Source: Saprospiraceae bacterium (GTDB lineage Bacteria > Bacteroidota > Bacteroidia > Chitinophagales > Saprospiraceae). From it: 64,000 nucleotides of DNA. Under the pieces are notes generated by a model that had not been told where the DNA came from, did not search any database, and saw nothing but the letters and a program-made list of their open reading frames with translations. The stretch is taken from assembly GCA_041392805.1 (NCBI GenBank), contig JAWKLJ010000001.1:3162001-3226000 (forward strand), given 5' to 3'. Every line of letters begins with the position of its first letter. Within the stretch, counting starts at the first letter, position 1. Position numbers and translations under genes: made by a program. Positions 1 through 9,326 of this stretch are shown in pieces.

Positions 1-1592
1 TGAGCCGTCATTTCGCCGGCCAATTTTTCTAAAGTTGACAAATCTTCGTCGTTCAGTTTACCTGCTTTGAAAGCTTTCAACACCTCAGGATGACGCAATT
101 CCAATGCGGTAAGGAATACTTCTTCAAATTCCTTCACTTTTTCTACCGGAACATTACGCAACAACCCTTTAGTACCCAGGTAAATGATGGCCACTTGTTT
201 TTCTACCGTTGATGGAGAATACTGTGGCTGCTTCAGGATTTCCACATTTCGCTTACCTTTTTCCAGGATGGCAGTGGTGGCAGCATCAAGGTCAGATCCG
301 AATTTGGAGAATGCTTCCAACTCCCGGTACTGCGCCTGGTCTAATTTCAAGGTACCAGATACCTTTTTCATAGACTTGATTTGAGCATTACCTCCTACCC
401 TTGATACAGAGATACCAACGTTGATGGCAGGTCGGATACCCGCATTAAACAAGGCAGATTCCAAGAAAATCTGACCATCCGTAATAGAGATTACGTTAGT
501 CGGAATATAAGCAGAAACGTCACCAGCCTGGGTTTCGATGATTGGCAAAGCCGTCAAAGAACCACCCCCTTTTACCAAAGGCTCGCCATTAGCGTCTTTG
601 CCATTCTTGAGTGATTCTGGCAAATCGTTCATACTACGAGCAATATCGTTGTTGTTGATGATCTTGGCTGCACGCTCTAACAAACGAGAGTGTAGGTAAA
701 ATACATCACCAGGGTAAGCCTCACGGCCTGGAGGGCGACGAAGCAGCAAAGATACCTCCCGGTAAGCCACCGCCTGCTTTGACAAGTCATCGTAAATGAT
801 CAGTGCAGGACGGCCGGTATCACGGAAGTACTCCCCGATGGCAGCACCAGCGAATGGAGCGTAAAACTGCAAAGGAGCAGGGTCTGCCGCAGAAGCTGAA
901 ACGATAACGGTATAGTCCATCGCTCCGTTCTCTTCCAATGTTTTAGCCACTTGAGCCACAGTAGAAGATTTTTGTCCGGAAGCGACATATATACAATAGA
1001 CGGGTTCGCCGCGATCGTAGAATTCCTTTTGATTGATGATGGTATCCAGTGCAATAGCCGTCTTGCCCGTCTGGCGGTCACCAATAATCAACTCTCGTTG
1101 GCCACGACCGATTGGAATCATTGCGTCGATTGCTTTGATTCCGGTTTGAAGTGGTTCGTTTACCGGCTGACGATAGATTACCCCTGGTGCTTTGCGTTCC
1201 AATGGCATTTCATACAATTCTCCAGTAATGTCACCTTTACCATCGATAGGCTCACCCAATGGATTGACTACACGGCCAACAAAACCTTCTCCTGCACGAA
1301 GCGAAGCGATTTTGCCTGTCCGGTGTACACGAGAACCTTCACGGATGTGATCTCCGGCACCCATCAATACCACACCAACATTATCCTCTTCCAGGTTTAA
1401 TACAATAGCTTGTACACCGGTTTCAAATTCTACCAATTCACCGGCTTGGGCATTGTTCAAGCCATAAACACGGGCGATACCATCACCTACTTGCAAAACG
1501 GTTCCGTACTCTTCTAGTTCAGTTGCGCTGGAAAAACCGGAAAGCTGTTGCTTGAGTATCGCTGATATTTCATCAGGTTTTACATCAACCAT
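1..1592 (-). CDS. atpA: F1 ATP synthase subunit alpha (C-terminal end beyond window)
   Basis: Nucleotide-binding, mostly non-catalytic subunit of the F1 head, in the cytoplasm. Reading the minus strand from the ATG at 1592-1590 gives MVDVKPDEISAILKQ and stays open to the window edge for 530 codons. The Walker A loop GDRQTGKTA lies at about residues 171-179, and the family signature SVSRVGGNAQ, which holds the arginine finger, is further on. Family members are about 500-530 residues, so only the last few residues are missing. It follows atpH by 33 bp as the last visible gene of the atpB-E-F-H-A operon; atpG would be expected next, outside the window. Identity is certain from the motifs and gene order. 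Confidence 0.98.
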   Translation of the reverse strand, partial: MVDVKPDEISAILKQQLSGFSSATELEEYGTVLQVGDGIARVYGLNNAQAGELVEFETGVQAIVLNLEEDNVGVVLMGAGDHIREGSRVHRTGKIASLRAGEGFVGRVVNPLGEPIDGKGDITGELYEMPLERKAPGVIYRQPVNEPLQTGIKAIDAMIPIGRGQRELIIGDRQTGKTAIALDTIINQKEFYDRGEPVYCIYVASGQKSSTVAQVAKTLEENGAMDYTVIVSASAADPAPLQFYAPFAGAAIGEYFRDTGRPALIIYDDLSKQAVAYREVSLLLRRPPGREAYPGDVFYLHSRLLERAAKIINNNDIARSMNDLPESLKNGKDANGEPLVKGGGSLTALPIIETQAGDVSAYIPTNVISITDGQIFLESALFNAGIRPAINVGISVSRVGGNAQIKSMKKVSGTLKLDQAQYRELEAFSKFGSDLDAATTAILEKGKRNVEILKQPQYSPSTVEKQVAIIYLGTKGLLRNVPVEKVKEFEEVFLTALELRHPEVLKAFKAGKLNDEDLSTLEKLAGEMTA

Positions 1593-1625
1593 AATTCTTT
1601 GGAATTTACGTTTAGCGATTTATTA

Positions 1626-2195
1626 TCAACGAGCTATAATACTAGAGATGTATTTGTTGTCTCTAAAGCCCTTCTTAAGCTCTTCTAGTTTATTGGCCAC
1701 ACTGGCATCATAAACATTATCTTCAAATTCGAGGATGAATCCACCAATTAGCGCAGGATCAACTTCGATAGAAATATCTACTTTGTCGTCTGTCGTGCTA
1801 CTTCCTATCAGCTTAGCCTTGATACCTGCTAATGCTTCCGGGCTCAATGGCTCTGCTGTCGTCAATTTAACATTGGAGATGTGCTGAAGCTTTTTGTATT
1901 GCAGCAAAAATTCGCTAGCAATTTCAGGTAGATAGGCTTCCCTTCCCTTGCTGATCAAAATATTCAAAAAAGCCATGGTCAGCTCACCATACTTGTCGGC
2001 AAATAGCGCCTGAAAGACTTGCTTTTTCTTTGCAGCATTAACGATAGGGCTTTTGGTCAACAACTTAAACTCCCTATTGTCAAGGGCAGCTCGAAAGCTT
2101 TTGACATCTTCAAGGGTCTTTTCCAGGCTGTTTTGCTCTACCGCGAGGTCTATCAACGACTTGGCGTATCGAGATGCTATTCTGTGTACAGACAT
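1626..2195 (-). CDS. atpH: F1 ATP synthase subunit delta
   Basis: Stalk protein linking the top of F1 to the b-subunit peripheral stalk. At 189 residues it fits the family (about 175-190). The N-terminal helical part begins MSVHRIASRYAKSLIDLA, and the C-terminal signature region with GGFILEFEDNVYDASVANKL matches the delta/OSCP family. It lies between atpF and atpA. The 87-bp gap to atpF is long for this operon and holds a 9-bp perfect inverted repeat. Delta is the least conserved F1 subunit, so the call rests on both the C-terminal signature and its position. Confidence 0.96.
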   Translation of the reverse strand: MSVHRIASRYAKSLIDLAVEQNSLEKTLEDVKSFRAALDNREFKLLTKSPIVNAAKKKQVFQALFADKYGELTMAFLNILISKGREAYLPEIASEFLLQYKKLQHISNVKLTTAEPLSPEALAGIKAKLIGSSTTDDKVDISIEVDPALIGGFILEFEDNVYDASVANKLEELKKGFRDNKYISSIIAR

Positions 2196-2227
2196 AATTT
2201 ATAGTTGTTAGCCTATAGTCCAGATCA

Positions 2228-2260
2228 ATAGTTAATAGTAATACCTACCCAATTAACTAT
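2228..2260. repeat. Inverted repeat between atpF and atpH
   Basis: Perfect 9-bp arms ATAGTTAAT (2228-2236) and ATTAACTAT (2252-2260) with a 15-base loop, inside the 87-bp gap between atpF and atpH. In the transcript it could form a hairpin that affects RNA stability or the level of the F1 genes relative to the F0 genes. No T-tract follows, so it is not a clear terminator. Confidence 0.5.
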
Positions 2261-2282
2261 CAAGGAGCGACTATCGACTGCC

Positions 2283-2804
2283 CTAGTTTAATTCGATTTC
2301 ATCCACTAATGATTGCACAAAACTTTCCTGCTCCACCTTTCCTTTCAACTCCTTGCGCAGGATTTTCTCAGCAATTTCAATAGCGTTATTTCCCAACTGG
2401 TTTTTCAAATCGATAATGGCTGCCATGCGCAAATTCTCAATCTCACTTTTGGCATTCACCACAATCTTCTTTGCTTCTTCTTTTGCCTTTTCTTTCGCCT
2501 CTGTGATGATGGCATCCTTAGCTGCTTTGGCTTCTTTCAGGATTTTAGCGCGCTCTTCGCTGGCCTGTGCCAATAATTTTTCATTCTCTGAAACGAGATT
2601 CGACATTTCTTCTCTGGCGCGTTTGGCCTCATCCAAAGAATTTTGAATGTCCTCATCTCTTTGTTTGAGCGCCGCCTGGATCGGCTTGAAAGCAAATTTG
2701 CTCATGAGCCACCAGAAAATGGCAAAAATCAAAACCGTCCAAACAAACAAACCTGGTTCGGGACGGATGACAGAGAAATCAGCAAGAAATAATAAGTCAG
2801 TCAT
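2283..2804 (-). CDS. atpF: F0 ATP synthase subunit b
   Basis: Membrane-anchored peripheral stalk that holds F1 against rotation. The 173-residue product has one N-terminal membrane helix (about residues 17-38, GLFVWTVLIFAIFWWLMSKF) followed by a long charged coiled coil rich in Ala, Glu and Lys, the normal shape and length of b. It sits between atpE and atpH. Only one b-type gene is visible, so the stalk is probably a b homodimer as in most non-photosynthetic bacteria. Confidence 0.97.
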   Translation of the reverse strand: MTDLLFLADFSVIRPEPGLFVWTVLIFAIFWWLMSKFAFKPIQAALKQRDEDIQNSLDEAKRAREEMSNLVSENEKLLAQASEERAKILKEAKAAKDAIITEAKEKAKEEAKKIVVNAKSEIENLRMAAIIDLKNQLGNNAIEIAEKILRKELKGKVEQESFVQSLVDEIELN

Positions 2805-2929
2805 TGTAAATTACTTTATAGACCAAAGTGGACTTTAATAAATAAAGCCTAGTATTCTTTTTTGGGAGAATTGAGCCGAACAACCAACCGTTGTCAAGCT
2901 CAATTCTATGCGCTTTGAGCAGACCGAAA

Positions 2930-3136
2930 TTATCCTACGAAGAAAGAAAGGATAATAGCGATCAAGGCTGCACCTTCTACAAGGGCTGCCATCAAGATCA
3001 TGTTAGAACGGATTTCACCAACGGCATCTGGTTGGCGAGCAATAGCTTCCATCGCTTTCGCTCCTACGTTTCCAATACCAATGCCGGCGCCGATAACCGC
3101 CAAACCTGCTCCAACTGCTGCTAATGTACCAGTCAT
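2930..3136 (-). CDS. atpE: F0 ATP synthase subunit c
   Basis: Proteolipid of the rotating c-ring. The 68-residue product has two membrane helices joined by the polar loop ARQPDAVGEI. Helix 1 carries the Gly-rich packing stretch (GAGIGIGNVGAK), and the ion-carrying carboxylate is Glu54 in ALVEGAALIA. I do not see the extra polar ligands typical of sodium rings, so proton coupling is likely (inference). It is the second gene of the operon, 22 bp after atpB. Confidence 0.97.
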   Translation of the reverse strand: MTGTLAAVGAGLAVIGAGIGIGNVGAKAMEAIARQPDAVGEIRSNMILMAALVEGAALIAIILSFFVG

Positions 3137-3158
3137 GATTACTTAGTTTATATAAAAA

Positions 3159-4439
3159 TTAATGATGTTCTGCTTCGTGGTGGTGATCTTCAATGGCTGC
3201 ACCAATATAGGACGCCGTCAAAATGCAGAATACAAAAGCTTGAATAAAAGCCACCAATAACTCGATGGACATCATAAACAAGGTAAGTGGCACTGCAATC
3301 ACTCCGCCCAAAACCGATCCACCTACACTATTGCCTGCATCCCCAAAGATGAAGATCAAACTCACAAAAATAATGATCACAATATGCCCAGCTGTGATGT
3401 TGGCAAACAAACGCAACATCAGGGTCAATGGCTTGATGAAAACCCCTAACATCTCCACTGGCGTCAATATCGTTTTGACCCAGGCAGGAACACCGGGCAT
3501 CCAGAAGATATGCTCCCAGTAATGTTTATTGCCATTGATATTGGTCAGGATAAAAGCAAATAAAGCCAATACCATGGTCACCGCCAAATTACCAGTCACG
3601 TTGCCGCTACCTGGAAAAAAAGGTATCTGGCCAATCAAGTTCAAGCCCAGAATGAAAAAGAAAATCGACATTAAAAAGGGCAAGAATTTTTCGTATTTGC
3701 TTCCCAAAAAAGGAATAGCCACCTCGTCTCTGATAAAAAGAAAAACAGGCTCGATTAAAGACTGGATTCCTTTAGGCGCCTGGCCCTGGCGTTTGCCATA
3801 AGCATTGGCGACCGAACGGAACAACCAGAATAACAAGACTAAAGCCAAAATCATGGTGGCTACATTCTTGGTAATAGAGAAATCATAGTAGGATGTTATC
3901 CCGCCGCCAAGCACGCCACCATCCCAAGTGCTCTTCTTGTCCAAATCGTAACATGCTCCATTGTAAAGCACCTGGTAAATTTCTTTTTTCTTGCCGTCCT
4001 TTTCCGTCTCTGTACTTGTAAAACATTCCACTTCTACTTCTCCTTTCGGGAAATTGGCATCCTGAACCCGCATAACCTCGCCGTGATGCATCACATAACC
4101 ATCGATGGCTTTGCTGCCATCACCATGGGAGTGAAGATCAAATTTGCTGGAGGAGAAAAAAGACCAACCCTGCTCCGGCGCATAAAGAATACACGGAAGC
4201 GGGATATACAAATCTCCAAAAACATGGAAAGCATTCGCATCACTGATATGATGGAAAGCCACGGCACCCGGGTTATATACCTCATCGGCGGCATCGTGAC
4301 AATGGCATTCCCCCTCGTGGTGCTCCGTTGTTTCCTGGTGATCAGCTGCATTTTCAGCAGCATGCTCACTGTGGTCCTGTGCAGTAAGGGTAAAACTTAC
4401 AAGTAAGATGCTCAGAAGGCAGATCAAAATCTTATTCAT
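3159..4439 (-). CDS. atpB: F0 ATP synthase subunit a with His-rich N-terminal extension
   Basis: Static channel subunit of F0 that passes protons to the c-ring. The C-terminal half (about residues 185-415) is the standard multi-helix a-subunit, with the essential arginine in TLMLRLFANITAGH. The N-terminal part, about 180 residues, is additional: a signal-peptide-like start (MNKILICLLSILLVSFTLTA), then a His/Glu-rich stretch (EHHEGECHCHDAAD) and a segment likely to lie outside the membrane. Total length is 426, against about 270 in E. coli. Such extensions are known in Bacteroidota; the His-rich part could bind metal, which is inference. First gene of the operon, with a good promoter just upstream. 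Confidence 0.97.
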   Translation of the reverse strand: MNKILICLLSILLVSFTLTAQDHSEHAAENAADHQETTEHHEGECHCHDAADEVYNPGAVAFHHISDANAFHVFGDLYIPLPCILYAPEQGWSFFSSSKFDLHSHGDGSKAIDGYVMHHGEVMRVQDANFPKGEVEVECFTSTETEKDGKKKEIYQVLYNGACYDLDKKSTWDGGVLGGGITSYYDFSITKNVATMILALVLLFWLFRSVANAYGKRQGQAPKGIQSLIEPVFLFIRDEVAIPFLGSKYEKFLPFLMSIFFFILGLNLIGQIPFFPGSGNVTGNLAVTMVLALFAFILTNINGNKHYWEHIFWMPGVPAWVKTILTPVEMLGVFIKPLTLMLRLFANITAGHIVIIIFVSLIFIFGDAGNSVGGSVLGGVIAVPLTLFMMSIELLVAFIQAFVFCILTASYIGAAIEDHHHEAEHH

Positions 4440-4477
4440 CCAGCACTAAATTTATTACGGTCTTTCAAAATTCGGTG

Positions 4478-4485
4478 CAAAGGTA
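4478..4485 (-). promoter_or_regulatory. Candidate -7 element of the atp operon
   Basis: The minus strand reads TACCTTTG, an exact match to the Bacteroidota -7 consensus TAnnTTTG, about 38 bp upstream of the atpB start. A TTTG lies 25 bp further upstream (4511-4514), slightly far for a -33 box. It would give a leader of about 32 nt. Confidence 0.55.
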
Positions 4486-4828
4486 TAGTATTTGCTGTGA
4501 TAAAAAAAGCCAAATTCAGCTTTTTTAAAAAGGGGGTAAGCTTTAAAAGTCAGGGAGTTATGTTAGACAAATAGAAGTGGCTGGAAAAGAATTGTTCAAC
4601 AAACCATGTGCAAGAATAAAAGTTTTACAAAAAACCTGAAAAGCAGAATAATAATTTGTTAATTGATGAATTACACACATTTGTCCATATCTCCTTTGCT
4701 AAGGGGCTAAAAGAGAAAATCTCGTCAAATTTTGGTCATATTTTTGTTCTTCATTCCTGAGGAACTATAAAAAAAAATTATTTTAAGCTAAGTGCGCTCA
4801 CTTCTTCACAAAACACAAAAAAAAATTT

Positions 4829-4836
4829 TATATTTG
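4829..4836 (+). promoter_or_regulatory. Candidate -7 element for the 1164-residue secreted protein
   Basis: TATATTTG matches TAnnTTTG exactly. No good -33 TTG is present at the right spacing, and the leader would be about 140 nt, so this is only a candidate. Confidence 0.4.
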
Positions 4837-4982
4837 TTTCTTGAATTTATATAAAACCTCCCTAAATCTCCGGTAATTAACAAAAAGTAATCACTTAAGG
4901 CACTACCTTCCCCCTGTCGCGACATTACACGTTCATATTCAAACTTAATGCTTTTTTTTACAAACAACGAACAAACACCATT

Positions 4983-7900
4983 GTGAAGAAGGTTATTTTT
5001 ATTGTCATATCCCTTTGGCTAAATACTACTATTTTTGGCAACCATGCCATTATTCAGAGCGGGATCACCATTAAACCTGCCAGTTCCGTCACTATCTCGT
5101 GTACGCAAGACTTTTTCCCACAACTTGAGGCATGGTTGGCCTCTTTTGGCGGTGCCAGTGTCATTTCCAACGATTGTGATGAAAACGATGATATCATTTG
5201 GGATTATGGCCCTACCAACTATGAATCGGGTTGTGGAGGGGCGGAAACTTATACCGTCACGTTTATTGCCAGTAACAGTTGCGGGGATGCCATTGGAACA
5301 ACTGCTTCTTTTATCATCGAAGATAAAGAAGCTCCCGTTATTCAGGCTGCGCCTAATAATGTCATTTACAATTGTAATAACCCCATTCCACCAGCCAAAG
5401 TATTAGCAGATTGCAGTGAGGTCAATTTCACCCAAACCATCGATCCTTATGTGGAAGATTATTGCCACGGCTTTTCCGTTACTTATCACTGGACGGCAAC
5501 GGATGCTTGTGGGAATACCAGCACCTTAGACAAAACCTATGTAGTGGCTGGCGACAATACCCCCCCTACTATTGTTCCTCGCGCCGGTTCACCTCTCCAA
5601 GGCATTCATAATGGCGAAGTAATGCAAATAGGCTGCATGGATAATATAGAGAATTGGGACCCTAATGCCTTTAGGGTTTCCGATGTACGGGTTACGGATA
5701 ATTGTTCATCCGTAGAAGTTAGCCTCCAAAGTTCACAAATGAATCAGGGAGATTGTACCTCCATTGGCTATTTGAGTAAATGGCGCCATACCTGGACCGC
5801 TACCGATGCCTGCGGAAATGTCGCTACTTTTTTCTTTATAACGGAACTAGTAGATCATACCCCCCCTACCTTCTCCTATGTCCCTGCCGACCTAAGCACC
5901 AATTGCCATAATATTCCCCCACCTGAACAAGCCTGGGCCTTTGATGCCTGTACTTCGGTAGATATCAGTTTTGCGCAAACCGTGCAGGCCGGTAGCTGCG
6001 GTGGGGAGTCGACGATCATTCGAACCTGGACGGCTACAGATGAATGTGGCAATGCAACCAGTGCCCAACAAAAAATCCATATCATTGATAATACGCCTCC
6101 TCGCATTTTTATCCAGGACCCCGATTTAGTCGGATTGGAGAATGGAGATGTTGTCGAACTGGAATGTGAATCCTGGAATGAACTTTATTATGGCGCTGAC
6201 GCCATTTTTGCCAATGATGATTGTAGTGCCAGGTCTAATGTTCAATATGATCTGCAGCTGGAGCACTTCCCAAGCTGCAATGCAGATGGCTTTTTTGTCC
6301 GTGCCACTTCTACCTGGAAGGCATCTGATGAATGTGGCAATGTCAGCGAATTAGTCCTTTACTTCTTAGTCGGGGACCATACGCCGCCGGTGTTAGTCAA
6401 TTTACCCGCAGCCATTTGTTCGCCCGTTCTCCCCCCCGTAGCCAACGTTACGGCTACCGACAATTGCAGCGATGTAGAGGTAACCTTTGAAGAATCCGAT
6501 CCCCAACAAGGTGACGATGGAACGGTCTTTGTGGAGAGGCGATGGACAGCTTTTGACGAGTGTGGTAATGCGGATTGGGGAATACAACGCATCACAATTG
6601 AAGATCGGGTTAATCCTGTCATAAGGATCGTTTATCCTGGTTTAGAAAATATTCCTCTCGGTGGGGAAGCCACGCTACCATTTGATTGTAATGGCGACAG
6701 CTTTGGCGTACCCATTTTTACCAGAGAAGATTTTGATGTCTCCGATAATGTGGGTGTACAGGAGGTCAGTTGGGAAACCACTTTTATTATCAGTGGCAAT
6801 TGCCCCAGAGATAATTACCTTCATAAAGTTGTTTTATCAGTCACCGCGATCGATAAATGTGGCAACTTCACCCGTCATTCCATTTTGCTATCAATTGTCG
6901 ATCAGACTCCTCCTAAATTTGCTCATTTTTCACCTACGCTTACCCTTTCTTGTAGCAGCCCTATCCCGATGTTGGAAGCCACAGATGACTGCGGTGGCCC
7001 GGTTGATCTAACCTTTGTAGACAACAACGCGGTAGACGGTGCTTGTAACGGAGAGGCGGAGGCCTTGGTTCGGGTATGGACCGCCACAGACCAATGCGGC
7101 AATACCAAAAAGGTTACACAACGCATTTTCCTGGTCGACAATAACGGCCCTGTTTTCCCTAATTTTCCCGCTGATACTTGTGGTATCCCTGCACCAGCAG
7201 CAGCAACATTGTTTGCTATCGATGAATGCCTCAACCAAGTTATTCCGGCAGAACTCGAACAAGACACCCTTCAAGGGCCCTGTGGACTGACCATTAAAAG
7301 GACCTATAAAGCAACTGACCGTTGCGGAAATACGACTACACAGGTCCAAACTATTTTCGAAACAGATACCATTCCCCCTGTTTTAACTTTTGTACATCCC
7401 AAATTGATTAATCTTAGCCCTAATGCCACTATCGAGCAAAATTGTGTAGATTTCCAGGGTGAATTATATCCAGAATTCGGCCCCCAAGCAGTTGAAGTAA
7501 CCGATAATTGTAGTGATAATCTCCAACTAAGCTTATTGGTCAAATTAGTTGCCGAAGGTAATTGTACCACAACCGATTACCTGGAAAAATACCGCTATAC
7601 CTGGCAAGCCACTGATCCATGCGGCAATACCAGTGAGCTGAGCATTTTTGTGCTTGCAGTGGACCTCAGTCCTCCTGTTTTTGCTTACTATCCAAGGGAT
7701 ACAACCATTTATTGTGAATCGCCCATACCATCTCCTTCTGATATTTTAGTGGTAGATGGGTGTAGTGATTTTTCAGTTGATTTCACAGAAACTATTCATA
7801 CCATTTCCCCAACACTCATACAACATCGCCGCAAGTGGAAAGCAACAGATGAATGTGGAAATAGTGCAGAAGTCAATCAAAAAATCAATATTTCATCCAT

Positions 7901-8477
7901 AGATATAAACGGTACGTTCACCACTATGGAACCGGTTGTTTGCGGTAGTGCTAACAATAATCTGGGTATTCAAGTATCCGGTGGAACCGCTCCTTATACC
8001 TATCATTGGGCCTTAATCGATAGTGATGCCACCATAACCGCTGGGCAGGGTACCGCAAATATTACTTATACAGCAAGTAATAGCCCCATGAATTTCGTCG
8101 TCAAAATTACAGATGCCAACCAATGCCTTGTCATGAAATATGTTTATATAGGTTGTAACATGGGTGATGGTATTACGACACCTCCTATCGAGGAAACCAA
8201 TCTGACGACAGCAAATCAATTAGTGACCAATTTCATGCTAATGCCCAACCCTGCTGCAAATGAGGCTTTTGTTGACATTAACGCCAATGGAGATGAAGGC
8301 GCCTTCATAAGCATACAAAACATATTTGGCGAAAAAGTATACGAAAAACGATTAGAAACTATTCCCAACACACCTGTTCGCCTACCCATAGCCAATCTGC
8401 TCGATGGCATTTATGCCATTACCGTTCGTGTAGATGGCCAAACGCCCACCACCAAACAATTGCTTATCCTACAATAG
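4983..8477 (+). CDS. Secreted HYR-like repeat protein with T9SS C-terminal sorting domain
   Basis: Large extracellular, probably surface-attached protein of 1164 residues. The signal peptide (about residues 1-19) is followed by eleven Ig/HYR-like domains of about 75-100 residues. Ten of them carry the signature A[TSFI]D.CGN (for example TATDACGN, TAFDECGN); the first domain has a degenerate CGD. Domains begin at a PP[TVRK][IFL]-type boundary and contain paired cysteines, and short and long domains mostly alternate. After about residue 985 comes a PKD/SprB-like segment (SGGTAPYTYHW). The last 75 residues (NPAANEAFVDIN ... LLDGIYAITVR ... KQLLILQ) form a Por_Secre_tail-type sorting domain. Likely role is adhesion or matrix; no catalytic motif is visible. 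Monocistronic, closed by a strong hairpin. Confidence 0.9.
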   Translation: MKKVIFIVISLWLNTTIFGNHAIIQSGITIKPASSVTISCTQDFFPQLEAWLASFGGASVISNDCDENDDIIWDYGPTNYESGCGGAETYTVTFIASNSCGDAIGTTASFIIEDKEAPVIQAAPNNVIYNCNNPIPPAKVLADCSEVNFTQTIDPYVEDYCHGFSVTYHWTATDACGNTSTLDKTYVVAGDNTPPTIVPRAGSPLQGIHNGEVMQIGCMDNIENWDPNAFRVSDVRVTDNCSSVEVSLQSSQMNQGDCTSIGYLSKWRHTWTATDACGNVATFFFITELVDHTPPTFSYVPADLSTNCHNIPPPEQAWAFDACTSVDISFAQTVQAGSCGGESTIIRTWTATDECGNATSAQQKIHIIDNTPPRIFIQDPDLVGLENGDVVELECESWNELYYGADAIFANDDCSARSNVQYDLQLEHFPSCNADGFFVRATSTWKASDECGNVSELVLYFLVGDHTPPVLVNLPAAICSPVLPPVANVTATDNCSDVEVTFEESDPQQGDDGTVFVERRWTAFDECGNADWGIQRITIEDRVNPVIRIVYPGLENIPLGGEATLPFDCNGDSFGVPIFTREDFDVSDNVGVQEVSWETTFIISGNCPRDNYLHKVVLSVTAIDKCGNFTRHSILLSIVDQTPPKFAHFSPTLTLSCSSPIPMLEATDDCGGPVDLTFVDNNAVDGACNGEAEALVRVWTATDQCGNTKKVTQRIFLVDNNGPVFPNFPADTCGIPAPAAATLFAIDECLNQVIPAELEQDTLQGPCGLTIKRTYKATDRCGNTTTQVQTIFETDTIPPVLTFVHPKLINLSPNATIEQNCVDFQGELYPEFGPQAVEVTDNCSDNLQLSLLVKLVAEGNCTTTDYLEKYRYTWQATDPCGNTSELSIFVLAVDLSPPVFAYYPRDTTIYCESPIPSPSDILVVDGCSDFSVDFTETIHTISPTLIQHRRKWKATDECGNSAEVNQKINISSIDINGTFTTMEPVVCGSANNNLGIQVSGGTAPYTYHWALIDSDATITAGQGTANITYTASNSPMNFVVKITDANQCLVMKYVYIGCNMGDGITTPPIEETNLTTANQLVTNFMLMPNPAANEAFVDINANGDEGAFISIQNIFGEKVYEKRLETIPNTPVRLPIANLLDGIYAITVRVDGQTPTTKQLLILQ

Positions 8478-8480
8478 TTA

Positions 8481-8510
8481 GTTAGCCACCCGATGAATCG
8501 GGTGGCTAAC
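8481..8510 (+). terminator. Hairpin terminator after the secreted repeat protein
   Basis: Perfect 13-bp stem (GTTAGCCACCCGA pairing with 8498-8510) and a TGAA loop, starting 3 bp after the stop codon. No T-tract follows, so it may act as a stability hairpin rather than a classic intrinsic terminator. Confidence 0.7.
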
Positions 8511-8746
8511 CACATCAAAATGTGGATGCAAACCCATCCAAACTACCTTAGCTTTGTCCTATCACATGAAGCAATTGTAAGATTTCAAACATACTAGGAG
8601 ACTTTTGAGACACATTTAAGGCCTCGGATAAATGTATTTTACATACATTCAAATTCGGGGCTTATTTTTTTTGAATAATTGATTATCTTAGGGGATATAA
8701 ACCACCCGCTGTTTCATCTATTTAAGAACCAAAAAATAGTCAAAAG

Positions 8747-9223
8747 ATGAAAAAGCGATGTCTTGTGATCTTCTATAGTCTACTAGGAATGGCTACTCTT
8801 TCCGCTCAATCTTTTCAGGAAGCATTCCAAAAGGATTTGGCCTATGCCCAACATCAATACCCCAATAGACAAAACCATTCAAACTACTTTGGAAAACTTA
8901 GCTCAGGGGTTGGTGTCGGTTATGAGCCAGGTATTTCACTGAAAAGTATTAATGTAGAGCAGCAGACCGTACTAACGAGCACGCCCTTCTTCCTCCAACC
9001 AGACAAACAACGCTTGGCGCTATTGGCGCAATTTGATTCGCCAGACCTAAAAGAATATCACCTACTCCTAACCACTCGAAAAGGAGCCTTCGTGGAGAAC
9101 TTTCCATTGCAGAAAAACACTATCATTGATTGTGAACATCTACGCCCAGGAATGTATTTTTTACAACTGTGCACCAGGGATCAAGCCAAACCTTTAAGGC
9201 AGTATAAATTAGTTCGTTATTAA
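8747..9223 (+). CDS. Small secreted protein with T9SS-tail-like C-terminus
   Basis: I cannot assign a family to the body of this 158-residue protein. A signal peptide (MKKRCLVIFYSLLGMATLSA, cleavage near residue 20) starts it. The last 40 residues (IIDCEHLRPGMYFLQLCT ... KLVRY) resemble the end of a T9SS sorting domain, which typically has a GMYFL/GIYFL strand followed by a Lys/Arg-rich final strand. The earlier beta strand (KEYHLLLTTRKGAFVENF) would complete that fold. If so, nearly half the protein is sorting domain and only about 60 residues remain as cargo. It lies between the large T9SS substrate and a barrel protein, each with its own spacing. Confidence 0.75.
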   Translation: MKKRCLVIFYSLLGMATLSAQSFQEAFQKDLAYAQHQYPNRQNHSNYFGKLSSGVGVGYEPGISLKSINVEQQTVLTSTPFFLQPDKQRLALLAQFDSPDLKEYHLLLTTRKGAFVENFPLQKNTIIDCEHLRPGMYFLQLCTRDQAKPLRQYKLVRY

Positions 9224-9326
9224 TTTGTCAATTATTCGACACCTCCGCTTCATTTTTTTTTCACCTGTTATAATTTAAGTATCTTGTTTATGCTGTTATT
9301 TCCCAACACATTAATCAAGCATAATA

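Larger units (their letters stand above)
4440..4982. other. Divergent intergenic region between atp operon and secreted repeat protein
   Basis: This 543-bp AT-rich stretch has no credible ORF. It carries the outward-facing promoters described separately: one for atpB close to its left end and a weaker candidate for the gene at 4983. I see no RNA gene in it. Confidence 0.6.

Noticed and set aside
951..1400. 149-residue plus-strand frame
   Set aside because: It lies wholly inside atpA on the other strand, which is open for the full length and has clear motifs.
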